The notes beneath the pieces were generated by a model that made no database searches, was not told where the DNA came from, and saw nothing but the letters and a program-made list of their open reading frames with translations. Shown in pieces: positions 5,988-6,140 of a DNA stretch of 6,140 nt. Made by a program: the position numbers and the translations under genes. The DNA is taken from assembly GCA_011391455.1 (NCBI GenBank), contig JAABQN010000127.1, positions 1 through 6,140 on the forward strand, given 5' to 3'. The DNA comes from Nitrospiraceae bacterium (lineage in GTDB: Bacteria; Nitrospirota; Nitrospiria; Nitrospirales; Nitrospiraceae). Each line of letters starts with the position of its first letter. Positions within the stretch are counted from its first letter, which is position 1.

Positions 5988-5995
5988 CCTTTCCT
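5988..5995 (-). promoter_or_regulatory. Ribosome binding site of the response regulator gene
   Basis: AGGAAAGG on the minus strand directly follows the TGA of the upstream gene; its AAAGG part is 8 bases before the ATG. The arrangement suggests translational coupling. Confidence 0.6.
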
Positions 5996-6140
5996 TCAGA
6001 GCCTTACCCTGTGACGGTATCCTGTATCGCCCTTCCTAGTCGCTGCCAAGTCGTAGACCGGCATCGCACAATTATCTCGCTTCAGCACTTCATATCCGTA
6101 GCGTGCGTCGTCCGCACCGATAATCGAGCAGGGTCCAGCA
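5996..6140 (-). CDS. C-terminal end of an unidentified protein (5' part outside window)
   Basis: A minus-strand frame is open from the right edge (first full codon ends at 6139) for 47 residues and stops at TGA (5996-5998), 16 bases before the response regulator ATG. The other two minus frames contain stops in this stretch, and the tight spacing with a shared ribosome binding site points to a real first or middle gene of the operon. The visible part includes CSIIGADDARYGYEVL, CAMPVYDLA and a basic end (YRHRVRL); there are two cysteines, 20 residues apart. There are no membrane segments. MPVYDLA faintly recalls the PVYDL piece of CheW-type domains, but it sits too near the C-terminus for a normal CheW, so I make no family call. 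Confidence 0.65.
   Translation of the reverse strand, partial: AGPCSIIGADDARYGYEVLKRDNCAMPVYDLAATRKGDTGYRHRVRL

Overview
The window looks like chromosome from a Gram-negative, LPS-making bacterium of moderately high GC. Evidence is a clear lpxD fragment at the left edge and a signalling operon with a variant HD-GYP protein of a kind I associate with Nitrospirota and deltaproteobacterial-type genomes. A Nitrospira-like source is my best guess, from gene style only; no marker gene in the window proves it.

Layout. (1) 1-533, plus strand: the C-terminal half of lpxD, cut by the window edge, ending in an unusual basic tail coded by a G-rich tract that fits a G-quadruplex motif. (2) 534-600: a short convergent gap of A/C-rich low-complexity sequence. 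(3) 601-1134, minus: a small four-helix membrane protein of unknown function, with a good ribosome binding site and a possible extended -10 promoter. (4) 1135-1707: about 570 bases without a convincing gene, holding a perfect DnaA-box sequence with two one-mismatch copies, several small inverted repeats and one plus-strand hairpin followed by six T. (5) 1708-6140, minus: an apparent operon of four genes. In transcription order these are the 3' end of an unidentified gene (edge to 5996), a response regulator with a long repeat-built coiled coil, a 315-residue protein with an HPt-like domain, and a 694-residue protein with an N-terminal HD-GYP domain and a C-terminal half paralogous to the preceding protein.

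How it may work. The receiver domain has all the usual phosphorylation residues, so it should take phosphate from a kinase outside the window. The next two proteins carry HPt-like folds in which threonine stands where the phospho-accepting histidine should be, so they look like docking or scaffold modules rather than phosphorelay carriers. The HD-GYP domain suggests a cyclic-di-GMP output, but its active-site motifs differ from the textbook set. The cluster is the most interesting part of the window: a candidate uncharacterised signalling assembly built from a receiver/coiled-coil rod and two tandem-duplicated pseudo-HPt proteins, one fused to an HD-GYP domain. The functional model is inference; the domain layout, paralogy and repeats are read directly from the sequence.
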